Positions 17,388 through 24,934 of a DNA stretch of 39,705 nucleotides are shown piece after piece. The DNA is from Legionella shakespearei DSM 23087 (GTDB lineage Bacteria; Pseudomonadota; Gammaproteobacteria; Legionellales; Legionellaceae). The notes under the pieces are model-generated. The model was not told where the DNA came from, searched no databases, and was given only the letters and a program-made list of their open reading frames with translations. The position numbers and the translations under genes were made by a program. The DNA lies in contig NZ_KB892404.1 in assembly GCF_000373765.1 (NCBI RefSeq), positions 22,882 through 62,586 of the forward strand. Direction: 5' to 3'. Positions within the stretch are counted from its first letter, which is position 1. The number at the start of each line of letters is the position of its first letter.

Positions 17388-18023
17388 ATGAAAATGAAAT
17401 CAATTGCTTTAGGAATTTTATTATCACTTAATGCCTGTGCTGACGGCTACTCTCCTGAATTAACCTCCCAGGATCAGCCATGGTCTATTACTGCAAGTGT
17501 AGGAAATGGCAAATATCAAAATGTCCATTCCAAAGACGGTAAAACAGCCTTGGCTCGCCTGGCATTAGGCAATGAACTATTACTTACTGGAGATTTAGCC
17601 TGGGGGCTGGAGTTAGGGTTGCAAAATGGCAATCATATGAAACTCGATATTCCCTATGAAACTTTAGCAATGCTGGAATGGCTTCCGGTAAAAACAACAC
17701 TTGGCCCAATGCTGGATTTATTAGTTACAGCTAAAAGTGATCCTTTGTTTGGCAGTTCTTTCTTTGCTCAATTAAAGGGTGGTATCGCTTATCGATATTG
17801 GCAAATTGAGCATAAGCCAATAAATGAACTGACTCAACTTGCGGGTGAAATTCAGGCTGGATTGGGCTACCCTGTGACCGCACTAGCCAGTTTGAATCTT
17901 CTGTATCAAGGCGTGTATGGCAGTGATCCTAATCTTAAACTGGATACTTATACTAAAACCGGACGAATCTCTAACATACCTGTTTTACATGCGGTCTTGT
18001 TGGGGCTTTCAGTTAATCTTTGA
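17388..18023 (+). CDS. Putative outer-membrane beta-barrel protein
   Basis: A 211-residue protein with a Sec-type N-terminus (MKMKSIALGILLSLNACADG). A cysteine follows LNA, so either signal peptidase I or a weak lipobox is possible. The mature part shows alternating hydrophobic/polar strands, many aromatic residues and the C-terminal run HAVLLGLSVNL typical of beta-barrels assembled by BAM, although it ends in L rather than F. No specific family recognised. GGGA lies eight bases before the ATG. The start is 99 bases beyond the tRNA. Confidence 0.65.
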   Translation: MKMKSIALGILLSLNACADGYSPELTSQDQPWSITASVGNGKYQNVHSKDGKTALARLALGNELLLTGDLAWGLELGLQNGNHMKLDIPYETLAMLEWLPVKTTLGPMLDLLVTAKSDPLFGSSFFAQLKGGIAYRYWQIEHKPINELTQLAGEIQAGLGYPVTALASLNLLYQGVYGSDPNLKLDTYTKTGRISNIPVLHAVLLGLSVNL

Positions 18024-18040
18024 TCATATCCATGTGATTT

Positions 18041-18131
18041 TCCCGTATTACGGCTGGCGCCTAATACGGGCTACAATCCGTTCTCTTCCCATAGTCCGTA
18101 GCCCGTATTAGGCGCCAGCCGTAATACGGGA
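18041..18131. repeat. Perfect 34-base inverted REP-like doublet
   Basis: Arms 18041-18074 and 18098-18131 are exact reverse complements separated by 23 bases. Each arm is GTAG plus a CCCGTATTA/TAATACGGG hairpin. It lies 17 bases past the stop of the barrel protein and may also end its transcript. Confidence 0.9.
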
Positions 18132-18211
18132 TCAATATTTCACCGCCCCACAGATCTGCTATAATTTAGACAATTCCCTCGCATCAGTGATGAAGTTAAT
18201 GGAGTATCATC

Positions 18212-18481
18212 ATGAAAGAAAAACATTACGCGTACCGAATAACCCAATCATCTTCTGACATGGTCTGTACTCACTCTGAAATAGAAGAAGATAAAATGCT
18301 GGATTTACTGACCGAAATTGATAATGACTATTCAGAAGGATTGTTCTGGATATTCAAACAATTTGGTGATAAACCACAGGAACCTTTATCTATTATCGAT
18401 TGCTCCCAGAGCAGAATTTATTACCATTACTCAGGAGAGGTAGAAGGCTTACAGGATGCAATTAAAAAATTAAGCCAATGA
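18212..18481 (+). CDS. Small acidic orphan protein
   Basis: An 89-residue soluble protein without signal peptide or recognised domain. It is rich in acidic and aromatic residues (NDYSEGLFWIFKQFG) and has two internal cysteines. GGAG seven bases before the ATG supports real translation. It is flanked on both sides by repeats. Function unknown. Confidence 0.65.
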   Translation: MKEKHYAYRITQSSSDMVCTHSEIEEDKMLDLLTEIDNDYSEGLFWIFKQFGDKPQEPLSIIDCSQSRIYYHYSGEVEGLQDAIKKLSQ

Positions 18482-18522
18482 ACGTTGCCCAGTTGCAAGC
18501 AGATGTCTCTTTTGCCATTACT

Positions 18523-18640
18523 CCGATCTACGTCGTCCTGAGCGCGTCTTTTGGCGCGAAGGAACTCCTGAAAGCGGCATAGTGCCAATATTTGGAGATC
18601 CTTCGCGCCAAAAGACGCGCTCAGGACGACGTAGATCGGG
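18523..18640. repeat. Family B palindrome, TTTTGGCGCG variant
   Basis: Both arms carry the same substitution relative to most copies (TTTTGGCGCG on the left, CGCGCCAAAA on the right, where others have TTTTTGCGCG/CGCGCAAAAA), so the arms changed together. It lies 41 bases after the small acidic orphan. Confidence 0.9.
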
Positions 18641-18647
18641 GAACGAC

Positions 18648-18675
18648 ATCCCGGCTGCAAGCAGACCAAGCTACA
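18648..18675. repeat. REP-like right half arm
   Basis: ATCCCGGCTGCAAGCAGACC then AGCTAC: the CTAC-ended arm of a GTAG doublet with one or two changes. A decayed partner (TTGCAAGCAGATG) lies left of the family B copy near 18493, giving the same B-between-REP-arms layout as at 14354-14563. Confidence 0.65.
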
Positions 18676-18813
18676 TTTATATTTATTTTATTTCCAAATG
18701 TATACATTAAAATCCAGTTGATTATTTTTACTTCTTCCAAACTATAGACAAATGCCTGATTTTTAGTAACCATTCAGCCCAATAAGTTTTCTAACTCTCA
18801 TGAGGCTGTAGCG

Positions 18814-19371
18814 ATGTATTCTAATAAAATAAAAAACGCATTTGTTTTACTTTTCTTTTTAATCACTTTTTTCCAGTCTGCTTATGCCCAAAAGCAAGCT
18901 GTGAGTAAACGTAGTGACACGGCGATTCAAAATGCCATTCTGGTGCACATTAATGAATACAGACAAAAACGTGGCCTGGCTCCGTTGAAAATGGATGAGC
19001 GCATTGTGAGAGAAGCAAAAAATCACTCTATTGATATGGCCAACCATACCATGCCTTTCGGTCATAAGTATTTCAAAAGTCGTATCGACAGGTTGCATGC
19101 GCAAATCAAAAACTCAAATGCTGGTGCTGAAAATGTTGCTTATAACTATAAAGATGCTCAGGATGTAGTAAGGAACTGGTTACGCAGCCCAGGACACAAG
19201 AGAAATATTGATGGAAATTATAATCTTACCGGCATAGGCATTGCCCGTGATCAAAAAGGTAAAATTTATTTTACCCAGATTTTTTTAAAAACAGGTGCGG
19301 CAACGAAACATGTGGCCAGACGAAATGTATCGCTGCCTTTTGGCATGTCTCTGTTTAAAAGACAGGCTTGA
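18814..19371 (+). CDS. Secreted CAP-domain protein (SCP/PR1, YkwD-like)
   Basis: A 185-residue protein. Residues 1-25 are a signal peptide ending SAYA-Q. Residues about 40-165 are a CAP domain: ILVHINEYRQKRGLAPL, the conserved histidine in EAKNHSIDMANH, the second histidine/glutamate pair in NAGAENVAY, and NWLRSPGHKRNI. Bacterial CAP proteins are periplasmic or secreted, with varied and often undefined roles. GAGG is eight bases before the ATG. The tail (about 20 residues) is basic. It is followed by the 6S RNA gene. Confidence 0.88.
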   Translation: MYSNKIKNAFVLLFFLITFFQSAYAQKQAVSKRSDTAIQNAILVHINEYRQKRGLAPLKMDERIVREAKNHSIDMANHTMPFGHKYFKSRIDRLHAQIKNSNAGAENVAYNYKDAQDVVRNWLRSPGHKRNIDGNYNLTGIGIARDQKGKIYFTQIFLKTGAATKHVARRNVSLPFGMSLFKRQA

Positions 19372-19415
19372 GGTATTACTTAACGATATCTTTGCAATAA
19401 ACCGTGCCCTATCAG

Positions 19416-19444
19416 TGGAATATAGAAAGATAGTGGCCTATTAT
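19416..19444 (+). promoter_or_regulatory. Candidate 6S RNA promoter
   Basis: TATTAT at 19439-19444 matches five of six -10 consensus bases; TGGAAT sits 17 bases upstream as a weak -35. It predicts a start at about 19451, exactly where the closing stem of the 6S fold begins. Confidence 0.45.
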
Positions 19445-19450
19445 TGAACC

Positions 19451-19600
19451 ATAGACGGTAATCATTGTTCAGCCAATATCACAATCCAGGAAGCCAGATT
19501 GAGAATGTGGTGAGCACGCTTAGCTCGACTAAGAAGCCAAAAGCATTCCGGAGGAGTCCACTTTAGTGACCAGGACTGTATTCAATCTTGCTGTCTATAC
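19451..19600 (+). ncRNA. ssrS: 6S RNA
   Basis: The segment GTGGTGAGCACGCTTAGCTC...ACTAAGAAGCC (19507-19538) matches the conserved E. coli 6S stretch GGTGAGCATGCTCGG...CCGAGAAGCC, with the CTTAG/CTAAG stem preserved by paired changes. The closing stem is ATAGAC (19451-19456) with GTCTAT (19593-19598), followed inward by ATTG/CAAT. 6S RNA mimics an open promoter and sequesters sigma-70 RNA polymerase in stationary phase; in Legionella it is known to support intracellular growth. Ends are estimated from the fold. No fau/ygfA gene follows, unlike in E. coli. Confidence 0.88.
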
Positions 19601-19617
19601 CTTCAAATTCATTAAAC

Positions 19618-19643
19618 GGGGCGCATTGTATGCGCCCTTTTTA
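19618..19643 (+). terminator. Intrinsic terminator after 6S RNA
   Basis: Stem GGGCGCA/TGCGCCC (19619-19625 with 19631-19637), five-base loop TTGTA, then TTTTTATT. It is well formed and placed about 20 bases past the 6S 3' end, so the primary transcript is probably longer and trimmed. Confidence 0.9.
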
Positions 19644-19735
19644 TTACCCTCTTGCATGCATTTGACTTTTGAACCTGTAGCAAATTATTCTAATTTACAA
19701 TAGGATAGATTCTACATTGGTCAAAAGGACTCACC

Positions 19736-20869
19736 ATGATAATTGCAGCCTTATTGGAAAAAGGGTATGAAACTCGAGTAGCGATAACTCCAAATTCTGC
19801 TAAACAATACATAAAAATGGGGTTTGACGTTGTTATAGAAAAGGACGCAGGCCTTAGTTCCGGTTTTGCTGATGAGCAATACCAAAAAGCTGGTGCGCAA
19901 ATAAGTGATGATAAAAAAGCGCTTCTCAAGCAAACTGCTATTCTTCTTTGCGTCAATGAACCCGCCCCCAAAGATGTGGAGGGTTTGGCGGAAGGTTCTT
20001 TAATCATTGGTCATATTGATAATGATCCCCAAAGCAAGCTGATTCAATGGTGTCAAAAAAATCGGATTAACTTATTTTCAATGAATCTGGTTCCACGCAT
20101 CAGCCGTGCACAAAGCATGGACAGTTTATCCTCTCAGGCAAACCTGGCAGGTTATAGGGCTGTATTAGAAGCAGTCACCCACTACCATCGCGCAGTTCCC
20201 ATGATGATGACCGCTGCTGGCATGATTCAACCTGCCAAGATATTGGTTCTCGGCGCTGGAGTTGCTGGTTTGCAGGCCATCGCTACAGCGAAACGCTTGG
20301 GAGGCGTTGTTTATGCTTTCGATGTCAGGCTTGCAGCCAAAGAACAGGTTGAAAGCCTGGGTGCAGAGTTCATTCAGGTAAGCCAGGAACAAGACGGTGA
20401 GACCAAAGGCGGATATGCAGCTGAAGTCAGTGAAGAATATAAAAAACTCCAGGCCGAACTCATAGACCATTATGCTAGAATATCTGACATTGTCATTTCA
20501 ACCGCCTTAATACCCGGCCGTAAAGCCCCTATTCTGCTGTATAAAAAAACTGTAGATGAAATGAAGCCCGGATCAGTCATCGTTGATTTGGCCACATCCC
20601 GCGGCGGCAACTGTGAAATCAGTGTGCTGGATAAAACAGTAAAACATGACGAAATTACAGTAATTGGCTTAAGCAATATGGCAGGATTAGTCCCGGCAAC
20701 CGCAAGCGATCTGTATGCCAATAATCTGGTGCATCTCATCAGCCTTCTGGCACCCAAACCTGCTGAAATGAAATTAAATCCTGAAGATGAAATCATTCAG
20801 CAGGCCGTCTTATGCCATGCAGGTAATTATTTACCCTTCCAGGCTACAAAGGAGAAACAAAATGCATGA
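19736..20869 (+). CDS. pntAA: NAD(P) transhydrogenase subunit alpha, part 1
   Basis: A 377-residue soluble NAD(H)-binding domain (dI) of the proton-translocating transhydrogenase. The N-terminal half is alanine-dehydrogenase-like; RISRAQSMDSLSSQANLAGY is the family signature, and GAGVAGLQAIATAKRLG near residue 170 is the dinucleotide-binding loop. AAGGA precedes the ATG. The stop overlaps pntAB by eight bases. The alpha subunit is split in two genes here, as in Rickettsia, Rhodospirillum and Legionella, rather than fused as in E. coli. The complex balances NADH and NADPH using the proton gradient. Confidence 0.96.
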   Translation: MIIAALLEKGYETRVAITPNSAKQYIKMGFDVVIEKDAGLSSGFADEQYQKAGAQISDDKKALLKQTAILLCVNEPAPKDVEGLAEGSLIIGHIDNDPQSKLIQWCQKNRINLFSMNLVPRISRAQSMDSLSSQANLAGYRAVLEAVTHYHRAVPMMMTAAGMIQPAKILVLGAGVAGLQAIATAKRLGGVVYAFDVRLAAKEQVESLGAEFIQVSQEQDGETKGGYAAEVSEEYKKLQAELIDHYARISDIVISTALIPGRKAPILLYKKTVDEMKPGSVIVDLATSRGGNCEISVLDKTVKHDEITVIGLSNMAGLVPATASDLYANNLVHLISLLAPKPAEMKLNPEDEIIQQAVLCHAGNYLPFQATKEKQNA

Positions 20870-21158
20870 AATTAATGCGGCAGGCAACCCCTACATCACC
20901 ATTCTTACCATTTTTGTCCTGGCATGTTTCGTTGGTTATTATGTGGTGTGGAAAGTAACGCCCGCCCTGCATACCCCATTAATGTCAGTCACCAATGCCA
21001 TCTCCAGTATTATCGTTTTAGGAGCCTTGATTGCCGCTGGCAGTCCGTTGGTTGGCCCCATTACCTGGTTAGGTGGATTGGCCATATTCATCACGTCAAT
21101 TAATATTTTTGGTGGATTTGTGGTGACGCAACGCATGCTTCGCATGTACAAAAAATAA
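20862..21158 (+). CDS. pntAB: NAD(P) transhydrogenase subunit alpha, part 2
   Basis: A 98-residue inner-membrane piece (part of dII) with three hydrophobic helices, corresponding to the C-terminal part of E. coli PntA. The ATG at 20862 is chosen because AAAGGAG lies eight bases upstream; a longer frame from 20787 would run through the end of pntAA. It ends RMLRMYKK. The pntB start follows 25 bases after the stop. Confidence 0.95.
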   Translation: MHEINAAGNPYITILTIFVLACFVGYYVVWKVTPALHTPLMSVTNAISSIIVLGALIAAGSPLVGPITWLGGLAIFITSINIFGGFVVTQRMLRMYKK

Positions 21159-21183
21159 TGTGATTTAACGGATGGAATCAGCT

Positions 21184-22581
21184 ATGAACTCAATTGTTCC
21201 ACTATTTTATTTATTAGCAGCAATATGTTTTATTCTGGCACTGAAAGGATTGGCCAGCCCCTCCACATCCAGAAGGGGAAATGTGCTGGGAATTTTAGGT
21301 ATGACCCTGGCAATTGGCTCTACGCTGATGATGCCCGGAATATTCCATCATTATCTTTTGCTGGGTTTAATCGCAGCAGGTGGGATTGTCGGCACCCTGA
21401 TTGCCTTGAAGATTAATATGACCGCCATACCCCAGTTGGTAGCGGCATTCCATTCGTTAGTCGGTATGGCAGCGGTTTTGGTAGCATTTTGTGCCTTCCT
21501 GTCGCCAGAATCATTTCATATTGGTTATCCCGGGGCAATCGCTAAAGCCAGTCTTATAGAAATGAGCCTGGGCTTAATCATTGGTGCTATCACCTTCTCT
21601 GGTTCTGTTATTGCCTTTCTAAAATTGCAGGGAATCATGTCAGGCGTGCCAGTACGCTTTCCTGGGCAGGGAATGGTTAATTTGGTTATTGGCCTGGCTA
21701 TTGTAGTTTTATTCATTTTATTCGTCATGAATCAAAGTTTAATACTCTTTGGCACCTTGGCCGGACTTGCATTCCTGCTTGGGGTATTACTTATCATCCC
21801 TATAGGTGGTGCGGATATGCCGGTGGTTATCTCCATGCTTAACTCCTATTCAGGATGGGCCGCAGCAGGTATAGGATTTACCCTGAGTAATGACTTGCTG
21901 GTTATCACCGGGGCTTTAGTGGGTGCAAGTGGCGCCATCTTAAGTTATATCATGTGCGTTGGTATGAACCGCTCCATTTTCAATGTTATTTTCGGTGGCA
22001 TCAGCAGTGCAGGAAATGAGTTGCAACACCATGCTGGCGATGAGTCAAAAACGGTAAGACAGGGTAATGGAGAAGATGCAGCCTTTCTGTTAAGTAATGC
22101 CAAAGACGTTATTATAGTACCTGGTTATGGAATGGCAGTCGCCCATGCACAACATGCCGTTAAAGAGTTAGTCGATGCACTGGAAGCCCGTAATATCAAG
22201 GTACGCTTTGCGATTCATCCAGTGGCCGGACGCATGCCCGGACATATGAATGTATTGCTTGCCGAAGCCAATATTCCCTATGATCGTGTATTTGAGCAGA
22301 GTGAAATTAACCGTGATTTTGCGGCTTGTGATGTTGCCTTTGTTATCGGTGCCAATGACATTACCAACCCTGCTGCAAAGACAGATGCCAGCTCGCCTAT
22401 TTATGGTATGCCTGTATTGGAAGTAGAAAAAGCAAAAACAGTTTTATTTGTTAAACGAGGTATGGCGCCAGGCTATGCCGGTGTTGAAAACAGTTTATTC
22501 TTCCACGATAACACGTACATGTTATTTGGAGACGCAAAAGTAATGACAGAATCAATATCCAAAGCCCTGAACGAAATGTAA
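21184..22581 (+). CDS. pntB: NAD(P) transhydrogenase subunit beta
   Basis: A 465-residue subunit with a membrane part (dII, residues about 1-260, multiple helices) and a C-terminal NADP(H)-binding domain (dIII). Conserved segments include IGGADMPVVISMLNSYSGWA, SNDLLVITGALVGASGAILSYIMC, the dIII loop PGYGMAVAHAQ, and HPVAGRMPGHMNVLLAEA. The ATG at 21184 (GGA eight bases upstream) is preferred over one at 21172 with no spaced ribosome site. It is the last gene of the operon; a REP doublet begins six bases past the stop. Confidence 0.96.
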   Translation: MNSIVPLFYLLAAICFILALKGLASPSTSRRGNVLGILGMTLAIGSTLMMPGIFHHYLLLGLIAAGGIVGTLIALKINMTAIPQLVAAFHSLVGMAAVLVAFCAFLSPESFHIGYPGAIAKASLIEMSLGLIIGAITFSGSVIAFLKLQGIMSGVPVRFPGQGMVNLVIGLAIVVLFILFVMNQSLILFGTLAGLAFLLGVLLIIPIGGADMPVVISMLNSYSGWAAAGIGFTLSNDLLVITGALVGASGAILSYIMCVGMNRSIFNVIFGGISSAGNELQHHAGDESKTVRQGNGEDAAFLLSNAKDVIIVPGYGMAVAHAQHAVKELVDALEARNIKVRFAIHPVAGRMPGHMNVLLAEANIPYDRVFEQSEINRDFAACDVAFVIGANDITNPAAKTDASSPIYGMPVLEVEKAKTVLFVKRGMAPGYAGVENSLFFHDNTYMLFGDAKVMTESISKALNEM

Positions 22582-22586
22582 TTACC

Positions 22587-22652
22587 GTAGACCGGTCTGC
22601 TTGCAGCCGGGATCGAGGTGGCACGATCCCGGCTGCAAGCAGACCGGGCTAC
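22587..22652. repeat. REP-like inverted doublet, compact
   Basis: Arms 22587-22615 and 22624-22652 are near-perfect reverse complements with an eight-base spacer. Outer ends are GTAG and CTAC. It lies directly after pntB and could act as its transcript-end structure. Confidence 0.9.
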
Positions 22653-22693
22653 TAGCTGACTCATCTACACATCTTTGCCTGTAGTGGTTTACC

Positions 22694-22818
22694 TTCCCCG
22701 ATCTACGTCGTCCTGAGCGCGTCTTTTTGCGCGAAGGATCTCCAAATACTGGCACCATGCCGCTTTCAGGAGATCCTTCGCGCAAAAAGACGCGCTCAGG
22801 ACGACGTAGATCGGGGAA
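22694..22818. repeat. Family B palindrome, complete, inverted centre
   Basis: Outer ends TTCCCCGATCTACG and its inverse enclose a centre reading GGCACCATGCCGC, so the orientation matches the copy at 16465. It is followed by a decayed REP half at 22829-22851, so this B again sits between REP sequences. Confidence 0.92.
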
Positions 22819-22828
22819 GAGCAAAGAT

Positions 22829-22851
22829 CAGTTGCTTGCAGACCGGGCTAC
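22829..22851. repeat. REP-like half arm remnant
   Basis: GTTGCTTGCAGACCGGGCTAC, the CTAC-ended part of a GTAG-family arm; its hairpin is incomplete. Confidence 0.6.
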
Positions 22852-23013
22852 AAACTCCGCCACTAAACAAAAACTAGGTACATAGTTATTTTTGAACTAT
22901 ACTTGAAATTCGACTGATTTTCTTACAGTCACTGCGTAAATGACGTTAAATTTGCCAAAGAAGCAAAATAAATGTATCTTAGCCCGTTAATTTTTCACAC
23001 TGGAGAGACATCT

Positions 23014-23397
23014 ATGCTACGAAAAATCGGTCTTACCCTGCTCTGCGCAACTGCATCATTAAGTACAGGCCTTTATGCAGCAACCAGCCACGTATTGAAA
23101 GCTGGTGTTACTGTTGAATACGATTTACCCCCTAATCAACCTCAGGAATTTATTAATTATATGTACTGGGAAGTAAGTGCAAATTGTAAAATTACGACCC
23201 AGGATGCCAGCAATGATCTTGTTGCTATTGCAAAAGCTAAAAAAGGGAAAGTTAATGACATCCCTTTATCTAAAGGAGACAGTCTGCGACTGACCGTTCA
23301 CAATGGTGATGTAATCAAATTAAGTGCTGAATCAGGCGCAAAGGTAGAAATTACCAACGAAGGCAAGCACACAATTAAAGCGACTTGCAGTACCTAG
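23014..23397 (+). CDS. Small secreted protein, unknown
   Basis: A 127-residue protein. Residues 1-23 (MLRKIGLTLL...GLYAA) are a clear Sec signal peptide. The mature part of about 104 residues is beta-rich (KAGVTVEYDLPPN, YMYWEVSANCKI, SLRLTVHNGDVIKL) with two cysteines, one mid-domain and one three residues from the end, probably a disulfide. It suggests a compact beta-sandwich in the periplasm or outside the cell; no family named. The ATG at 23014 has GGAGAG upstream and is preferred over the in-frame 22972. Confidence 0.75.
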   Translation: MLRKIGLTLLCATASLSTGLYAATSHVLKAGVTVEYDLPPNQPQEFINYMYWEVSANCKITTQDASNDLVAIAKAKKGKVNDIPLSKGDSLRLTVHNGDVIKLSAESGAKVEITNEGKHTIKATCST

Positions 23398-23415
23398 TCC
23401 CCCTCCTTTTTAGAC

Positions 23416-23455
23416 TGGTGATTTGCCGCTGCAAATCACCAATTATCTTTATTCC
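23416..23455 (+). terminator. Intrinsic terminator after the small secreted gene
   Basis: An eleven-base stem TGGTGATTTGC/GCAAATCACCA with tetraloop CGCT, followed by an imperfect T-rich tract (ATTATCTTTATT). It separates this gene from the kinase gene. Confidence 0.7.
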
Positions 23456-23536
23456 ACCTGTCTGATACAAATTATTTATTTATTTTTGTGCTCAATGTAC
23501 TATTATTAAACTAAGTTTACCAAGGATTGGATAGCT

Positions 23537-24805
23537 ATGTTTAATTTACTACCTACTAAAGGACTAAGTTATAGTCGTACCACAAAGCAGCAAATCAAAT
23601 CGTTAAACAAAATATTAAAGGCGATGAATGAGTGCGCTTTGAATCAACCAGAACAATTAACCCCTTTATATCAAAAGCTGGTGGCTTTTCACCGCAAGAA
23701 AGTGGGTGGTGGTTCAGCGAAACAACCTATTAAGAATTGGTTTGCTGCACATCCTTTATTTCAGATAGACCGGGTCATTCAACAAACTATCAAAGAGAAA
23801 ACGATAATAACGTCAATCAATGAGTTGTCAGAACAAGCTGACATGATAGCTATATACAGACGATATGAAGGCAAGGACAGCTTCAGAACCTTAATTGAAC
23901 AACAATTGCATGAAATCGATGAAGGTATAGAGGTCGTTAATCTGGGTGGGAGTAATAATCCCGTAGTGAGGGTGAAGCTGGATAAAGATCGCTTTTTTAT
24001 CATGCGCTTTTTGCGAGTCGGAAGTCAGGAAGACTCTGCCGGTATTTCACCACGTTGCCTTAGAGATTCATTACAGAATGTTGATGAATTACCTATGCCC
24101 TATTTATTAACCCCCGTCGAAGATGATCGCCAGGAAGTCACTTATTTAGAGTTTAGCCCGTATTATGAGCGCGGCTCATTGGCAGATCATTTTAAAAAGC
24201 TTCGTGAGCAGAAAGATAAAAAATCAATTGATACAAATCAGTTAGTGCTCATTTATGCCCAAAAGATAATTGCATTCTTGAGAAAGATAAATCTGCAGAA
24301 TATTTGGTATACAGACTTGAAACCAGAAAATATCCTGTTACCTATGTTGGCAAATGAAGACTATGTAGTGATTAATGACATCAAAGGGCTTATTTTATCG
24401 CCAAATAATAAAATAAGACGAAATAGGGTAAGCATGACACCAGCATATTATCAATCCTCAGTTTATGATGATAAGGACGTACATCTTGATCGGCTGCAAC
24501 GTCAGACTTTGGCAAATACCTTATATGAATTAGCTTGTGGAAAATTACCCATTCCCGAGATAACCCATCAGCCGGATTGGAAAAATAGATATAATTTTGA
24601 TCAACCTTGTTTTAAAAACCCTGAAGGGCTCTTTTTGGTGCAATTAATTCGTGAACTGAATAAATCACAGGCTTTCCCTTTGACTCATTTTACGAGCATG
24701 ATAGAGGATTTTGAAGACGCGCAAATAAGGAGCTTTTTGCAAAGGGCCGAAGGAGAAAAACCATTCATTGGTTTGGATGATTCCAGCTCGATGTCAACTT
24801 GGTAG
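23537..24805 (+). CDS. Divergent eukaryote-like protein kinase, candidate Dot/Icm effector
   Basis: A 422-residue protein with no signal peptide or membrane helix. Residues about 130-345 carry a kinase fold: glycine-rich stretch NLGGSNNPVVRV (135-146), catalytic loop YTDLKPENILL with D260, K262 and N265, a DFG counterpart DIKG (281-284), an activation/APE-like segment TPAYYQSS (301-308), and DRLQRQTLANTLYELACGKLP. The beta-3 lysine position appears to be Arg157 (FFIMRF), an unusual change. Residues 1-125 are an unassigned helical N-terminus; the C-terminal 35 residues are acidic and Ser-rich (EDFEDAQ...DDSSSMSTW), as in many Dot/Icm substrates. It resembles the LegK group in kind, but I cannot assign a member. 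Confidence 0.82.
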   Translation: MFNLLPTKGLSYSRTTKQQIKSLNKILKAMNECALNQPEQLTPLYQKLVAFHRKKVGGGSAKQPIKNWFAAHPLFQIDRVIQQTIKEKTIITSINELSEQADMIAIYRRYEGKDSFRTLIEQQLHEIDEGIEVVNLGGSNNPVVRVKLDKDRFFIMRFLRVGSQEDSAGISPRCLRDSLQNVDELPMPYLLTPVEDDRQEVTYLEFSPYYERGSLADHFKKLREQKDKKSIDTNQLVLIYAQKIIAFLRKINLQNIWYTDLKPENILLPMLANEDYVVINDIKGLILSPNNKIRRNRVSMTPAYYQSSVYDDKDVHLDRLQRQTLANTLYELACGKLPIPEITHQPDWKNRYNFDQPCFKNPEGLFLVQLIRELNKSQAFPLTHFTSMIEDFEDAQIRSFLQRAEGEKPFIGLDDSSSMSTW

Positions 24806-24888
24806 GGTGGCCATATGGGGCCTCCCCATCGTCTTGAGAGGGGGACGCCCGTGCGTATTGGCGGAAGCAGGGAATTGTGCCGCTTTGA

Positions 24889-24919
24889 TCCTGTATTACG
24901 CTTCGCTAATACAGGCTAC
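24889..24919. repeat. Single REP-like arm (CTAC end)
   Basis: A CCTGTATTA/TAATACAGG hairpin followed by CTAC. The stem differs from the 18041 copy (CCCG/CGGG) by one compensated pair (T-A in place of C-G). It lies between the convergent kinase and prfC genes. Confidence 0.8.
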
Positions 24920-24934
24920 AATCCTCACTCAGCC

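Noticed and set aside
17201..17388. tRNA-Ser as an integration site
   Set aside because: No integrase gene, no direct repeat of the tRNA 3' end and no mobile-element genes are seen on either side within the window.
17053..17391. 112-residue ORF across the tRNA
   Set aside because: It reads straight through the tRNA-Ser gene and has no family match.
24812..24850. GC-rich hairpin ATGGGGCCTCCCCAT as kinase terminator
   Set aside because: Short stem, very small loop and no following T-tract.
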